This document shows positions 61,229 to 64,000 of a stretch of DNA of 64,000 nucleotides, piece after piece. The stretch's first letter is position 1. Each line of letters opens with the position of its first letter. Both the position numbers and the translations under genes were made by a program. Under the pieces are notes generated by a model. That model made no database searches, had not been told where the DNA came from, and saw nothing but the letters and a program-made list of their open reading frames with translations. The stretch is taken from contig NZ_JADEXY010000001.1 of the NCBI RefSeq assembly GCF_015206885.1, positions 46,988-110,987 on the forward strand, read 5' to 3'. The DNA is from Microcystis aeruginosa LEGE 91341 (lineage in GTDB: Bacteria; Cyanobacteriota; Cyanobacteriia; Cyanobacteriales; Microcystaceae).

Positions 61229-63787
61229 ATGACAGCACGGGAAGTATTAGAGTTAATTCAACAGGCAAAGGACGAAAGAGCGAAGAAGTTGGATCTGTCT
61301 GGCAGAAACTTAACAGAAATTCCCCCCGAAATCCCTCAACTCACCTCCCTGCAGCGCCTCTATCTCAGCTATAACCAAATCAGCGAGATACCAGAAGCAC
61401 TCGCTCATCTCACCTCCCTGCAAGAACTCAACCTCAACAATAACCAAATCAGGGAGATACCAGAAGCGCTCGCTCAACTCACCTCCCTGCAGCGCCTCAT
61501 CCTCAGCAATAACCAAATTAGTGAGATTCCAGAAGCGCTCGCTCACCTCACCTCCCTGCAAGTCCTCAACCTCAACAATAACCAAATCAGGGAGATACCA
61601 GAAGCGCTCGCTCACCTCACCTCCCTGCAAACCCTCGACCTCAGCCATAACCAAATCAGGGAGATACCAGAAGCGCTCAGTCACCTCACCTCCCTGCAAG
61701 ACCTCGACCTCAGAAATAACCAAATCAGGGAGATTCCAGAAGCGCTCGCTCAACTCAACTCCCTGCAATACCTCTACCTCAGCAATAACCAAATCAGGGA
61801 GATACCAGAAGCGCTCGCTCACCTAGTCAACCTGAAGCGATTAGTCCTCGAAAATAACCCGATTACCAACGTTCCTCCGGAAATTATTCGTCAGGGATGG
61901 GGTAAAATAATATCGGATAATGGCAACCCGCAGGCGATTTTTAATCATCTCAAGTATAAAGGGGAAAAACGCCCTCTTAATGAGCTTAAAGTTTTATTGG
62001 TGGGGGAGGGGGATGTGGGGAAAACTTCCCTGTTAAAGCGGTTACTGCACAATACCTTTAATTCCGGAGAACCCAAGACCCCCGGCATTAATCTTGAAAA
62101 GTGGCAACTGCCCCAAAAACCGGATATTCGCCTCAATATCTGGGATTTTGGCGGTCAGAAAGTGATGCAAACCACCCATCAGTTTTTTCTGACTAAACGC
62201 AGTCTTTATCTGCTTGTCCTCGACAACCGCAAAAACGAACAGCAAAACCGTCTGGAATACTGGTTAAAACTCATTGAAACCTACGGAGGCAATTCTCCCG
62301 TGATTATCGTGGGTAATTGTGCCGATGAAAATCCCCCCCAAGTTAAGATCCGCACCCTCCGGAAAAAATATCCCCAAATCACCAAGCTAATCGCCACTTC
62401 CTGTAAAACCGGTGTGGGAATCGAGCAACTTGTGCAGGAAATCGCCTCTCAAATCGATGCTATTCCCCATATCAAAGATCCATTCCCTAATAGTTGGTTT
62501 CAGATCAAAACTCAACTAGAAGCGATGCAAAAGAGTTATGACTTTATTTCCTACGAAAAGTATCAGGAAATGTGTCAGACAGCCGAGATTAAAGAGGCCA
62601 GCGATCAAAAAAGTTTAGTGCAGTTTCTCCACGATCTCGGTATTGTCCTCAACTACCAAGATGATCCGCGACTGAATGAAACCAATGTCCTGAACCCGGA
62701 ATGGGTAACTGACGGTGTTTACGATATTCTCAATAATCACGATTTGATGGTGCAAAAAAAGGGCATTCTTTCACTGCCAGATCTGGCAAATATTCTCAAA
62801 CAACCCCAACGTTATCCCGAAAATAAACGCCGATTTTTGATGGATTTGATGGGAAAATTTGAACTCTGTTTTCCTCTTGATGGGTACAGTCCCGCTCGCT
62901 ATCTAATCACCGATCTTCTACCCATCGATGAACCGGATGTGGATATCTACGAAAACGCACCTTTACACTTCCAGTACCGTTATGATATCCTGCCCGGTAG
63001 CATTATTTCCCGCTTTATCGTCCGTAATCACCAGATGATCTATAAAACCATGCGTTGGCGTAGTGGTGTGGTTCTGACAATGGATCTTAATAAAGCTTTG
63101 GTGCGTGCCGACGAGGAAGATAACTATATCAGCATAAAAGCCCAGGGTTCCCGTGCTAATGCGCTTTTAGCTATTATTAGGGCAGATTTTGATAAAATTC
63201 ACGATACTATCCCTAATTTAGCCGTACAGGAAAAGTTAGTGATTCGAGAATTGCAAGGGGGACAACCCACCGGAGTAGAAGTTCCCGTCGATTATCTCCA
63301 TCTGATAGAACTCGATCGCCAAGGTATCGTCGAAGCAACTCTCCCCGGTTTGCGCGGCAAATATAATATCCGCGATATCTTAGAAGGGGTGGAATCTAAG
63401 ACAGAAAGAGCAAGAGATCTCGATATAAGGGAGGAACGTAGCCGCAAAAGCCGAGAAAATCGCCCTATGACTCCCGAAAAGCCAAAAAATCCCAATCTCC
63501 TGAAACCTGGTCTCGCTTTGTTGCTGGTTTTCGCTGTGGTTGCTTGTATAGTTGCGGTGTTTGCCCATTTTGTGCCAGATTCAAAGCATATTACCAGCGT
63601 TTTGACAATTATTTTTATCTTTCCTTTTATTGTCTTTGTGTTATTGCTCGTGACGGGTAAAATCAATGAAACGACCTTTAATCAGTTTTTAGAGGGTTTT
63701 TGGCGATCTATCACGATTTTTAAAGGACAAGAACCAAAAACCAACAACGATGACACTTCCCAAGAAACCCCCAAGTCGGAGCAGTAA
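61229..63787 (+). CDS. ROCO protein: leucine-rich repeats, Roc GTPase, COR, two membrane helices
   Basis: 852 residues from MTAREVLELIQQAKDERAKK (ATG 61229, preceded by GGGGGGA). About nine 23-residue LRRs (30-230), seven nearly identical (LTSLQ-LxLxxNQIREIPEAL). The Roc domain has P-loop GEGDVGKTS at 259-267, switch WDFGGQKVM, a G4 site reading NCAD rather than NKxD, and SCKTG. COR and C-terminal regions (to about 735) precede a charged linker and two membrane helices (ALLLVFAVVACIVAVFAHF and VLTIIFIFPFIVFVLLLV). ROCO proteins are dimerisation-regulated GTPases; the bacterial roles are unknown. The membrane tail is unusual. Confidence 0.92.
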   Translation: MTAREVLELIQQAKDERAKKLDLSGRNLTEIPPEIPQLTSLQRLYLSYNQISEIPEALAHLTSLQELNLNNNQIREIPEALAQLTSLQRLILSNNQISEIPEALAHLTSLQVLNLNNNQIREIPEALAHLTSLQTLDLSHNQIREIPEALSHLTSLQDLDLRNNQIREIPEALAQLNSLQYLYLSNNQIREIPEALAHLVNLKRLVLENNPITNVPPEIIRQGWGKIISDNGNPQAIFNHLKYKGEKRPLNELKVLLVGEGDVGKTSLLKRLLHNTFNSGEPKTPGINLEKWQLPQKPDIRLNIWDFGGQKVMQTTHQFFLTKRSLYLLVLDNRKNEQQNRLEYWLKLIETYGGNSPVIIVGNCADENPPQVKIRTLRKKYPQITKLIATSCKTGVGIEQLVQEIASQIDAIPHIKDPFPNSWFQIKTQLEAMQKSYDFISYEKYQEMCQTAEIKEASDQKSLVQFLHDLGIVLNYQDDPRLNETNVLNPEWVTDGVYDILNNHDLMVQKKGILSLPDLANILKQPQRYPENKRRFLMDLMGKFELCFPLDGYSPARYLITDLLPIDEPDVDIYENAPLHFQYRYDILPGSIISRFIVRNHQMIYKTMRWRSGVVLTMDLNKALVRADEEDNYISIKAQGSRANALLAIIRADFDKIHDTIPNLAVQEKLVIRELQGGQPTGVEVPVDYLHLIELDRQGIVEATLPGLRGKYNIRDILEGVESKTERARDLDIREERSRKSRENRPMTPEKPKNPNLLKPGLALLLVFAVVACIVAVFAHFVPDSKHITSVLTIIFIFPFIVFVLLLVTGKINETTFNQFLEGFWRSITIFKGQEPKTNNDDTSQETPKSEQ
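61338..61820. repeat. 69-bp tandem repeat encoding LRRs
   Basis: Seven consecutive units of 69 bp share GAGATACCAGAAGCGCTCGC and CTCACCTCCCTGCAA blocks almost unchanged, with variation confined to the codons for solvent-exposed positions. It is conserved at the DNA level, not only the protein level. Confidence 0.92.
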
Positions 63788-63839
63788 AGATTTGCGTACC
63801 ACAGAAAAGTAACTTAGGCGAAAAAGTTTACAAATATTT

Positions 63840-64000
63840 AGGGTTTGCTGAAAAAGTTTGTTGGTGGGGTTAGGATTCAGGATTCAGGAGTTGAGAGTTG
63901 GGGTTTTAGGGAGTTGGGGTTTTAGGGTTTTAGGGTTTTGGGGTTTTAGGGTTTTGGGGTTGTAGGGTTTTGGGGTTGTAGGGTTGTAGGGTTTTGGGGT
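63840..64000. repeat. MITE A left end and GGGGTTTTAGGGTTTT repeat array at the window edge
   Basis: AGGGTTTGCTGAAAAAGTTT at 63840 is the left end of family A. From about 63895 to the window end the sequence is a degenerate array of GGGGTTTT, AGGGTTTT and TAGGGTTG units, comparable to the expandable GGTGTAGG core of the other copies. The right end lies outside. Confidence 0.85.

Noticed and set aside
61310..61822. 170-codon open frame antisense to the LRR repeats, and a 101-codon frame in another register
   Set aside because: They exist only because the 69-bp repeat unit is a multiple of three and lacks stops; the peptides are simple repeats of the unit with no start signal or family likeness.

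Overview
This window looks like a chromosomal segment of a bloom-forming unicellular cyanobacterium, most likely Microcystis aeruginosa or a close relative. The basis is gene content (GluR0-type glutamate receptor channel, homogentisate phytyltransferase, Psb32-like and DUF3038/DUF4335 proteins, a cyanobacterial LexA, plant-type ferredoxins), many HIP1 octamers (GCGATCGC), moderately AT-rich coding sequence, and an unusually heavy load of IS remnants, MITEs and short palindromic or tandem repeats in the intergenic spaces. The species call is an inference; no search was run.

Layout. 1-6.5 kb: polysaccharide export protein (cut by the window edge), phosphoketolase-like enzyme, 2OG-Fe(II) oxygenase, peptide ABC permease and a GHL10 glycosidase-like protein. 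6.6-7.8 kb: a wrecked IS1 copy riddled with small palindromic insertions. 7.85-16.97 kb: mostly core genes, namely an acetyltransferase/glycosyltransferase pair, ureF, moaB, a RodZ-like protein, a dihaem cytochrome, and a compact minus-strand run ferredoxin - inositol monophosphatase - J-domain/TPR protein - hisZ.

17-25 kb is an accessory island. It holds a minus-strand run higB - higA - 1408-residue Dna2-like protein, which combines an N-terminal Fe-S PD-(D/E)XK nuclease with a C-terminal SF1 helicase. The island sits between two nearly identical ferredoxin genes, with a stray 3' fragment of the neighbouring heparinase-like gene beside it. The simplest reading is a tandem duplication of ferredoxin plus heparinase 3' end, into which the helicase/toxin-antitoxin module and IS material entered. 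An IS5-type transposase here is split by a 366-bp MITE-bounded insertion whose removal restores the reading frame.

25-34 kb: heparinase-like protein translationally coupled to homogentisate phytyltransferase, tRNA-Ser(CGA), an O-methyltransferase, a CheA-like hybrid kinase without an HPt domain, and two ISAs1-type transposase remnants. 34.5-42.6 kb is a membrane and ion-transport cluster: CLC channel, FUSC transporter, then a minus-strand run of a broken HMA/glycine-zipper gene, a DUF5132 protein, a glycine-zipper protein, a Ca2+/H+ exchanger and a GluR0 channel. Parts of it are visibly more GC-rich than the surroundings.

42.8-60.7 kb: lexA, a Trp-rich TIGR02450 gene behind an exact 94-bp tandem duplication, the DUF4335/DUF3038 pair, an NhaP-type antiporter, a broken UPF0175/PIN module, ssb, amino-acid ABC permease, aroE, PerM and EamA transporters, methyltransferases, an MBL-fold hydrolase, menG/ubiE, DUF445, DUF2993 and a Psb32-like protein. 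61-64 kb: a ROCO protein (LRR-Roc-COR) with near-identical LRR repeats and two C-terminal membrane helices, then a MITE end with telomere-like GT-rich repeats. At least five dispersed element families recur and several abut start codons.
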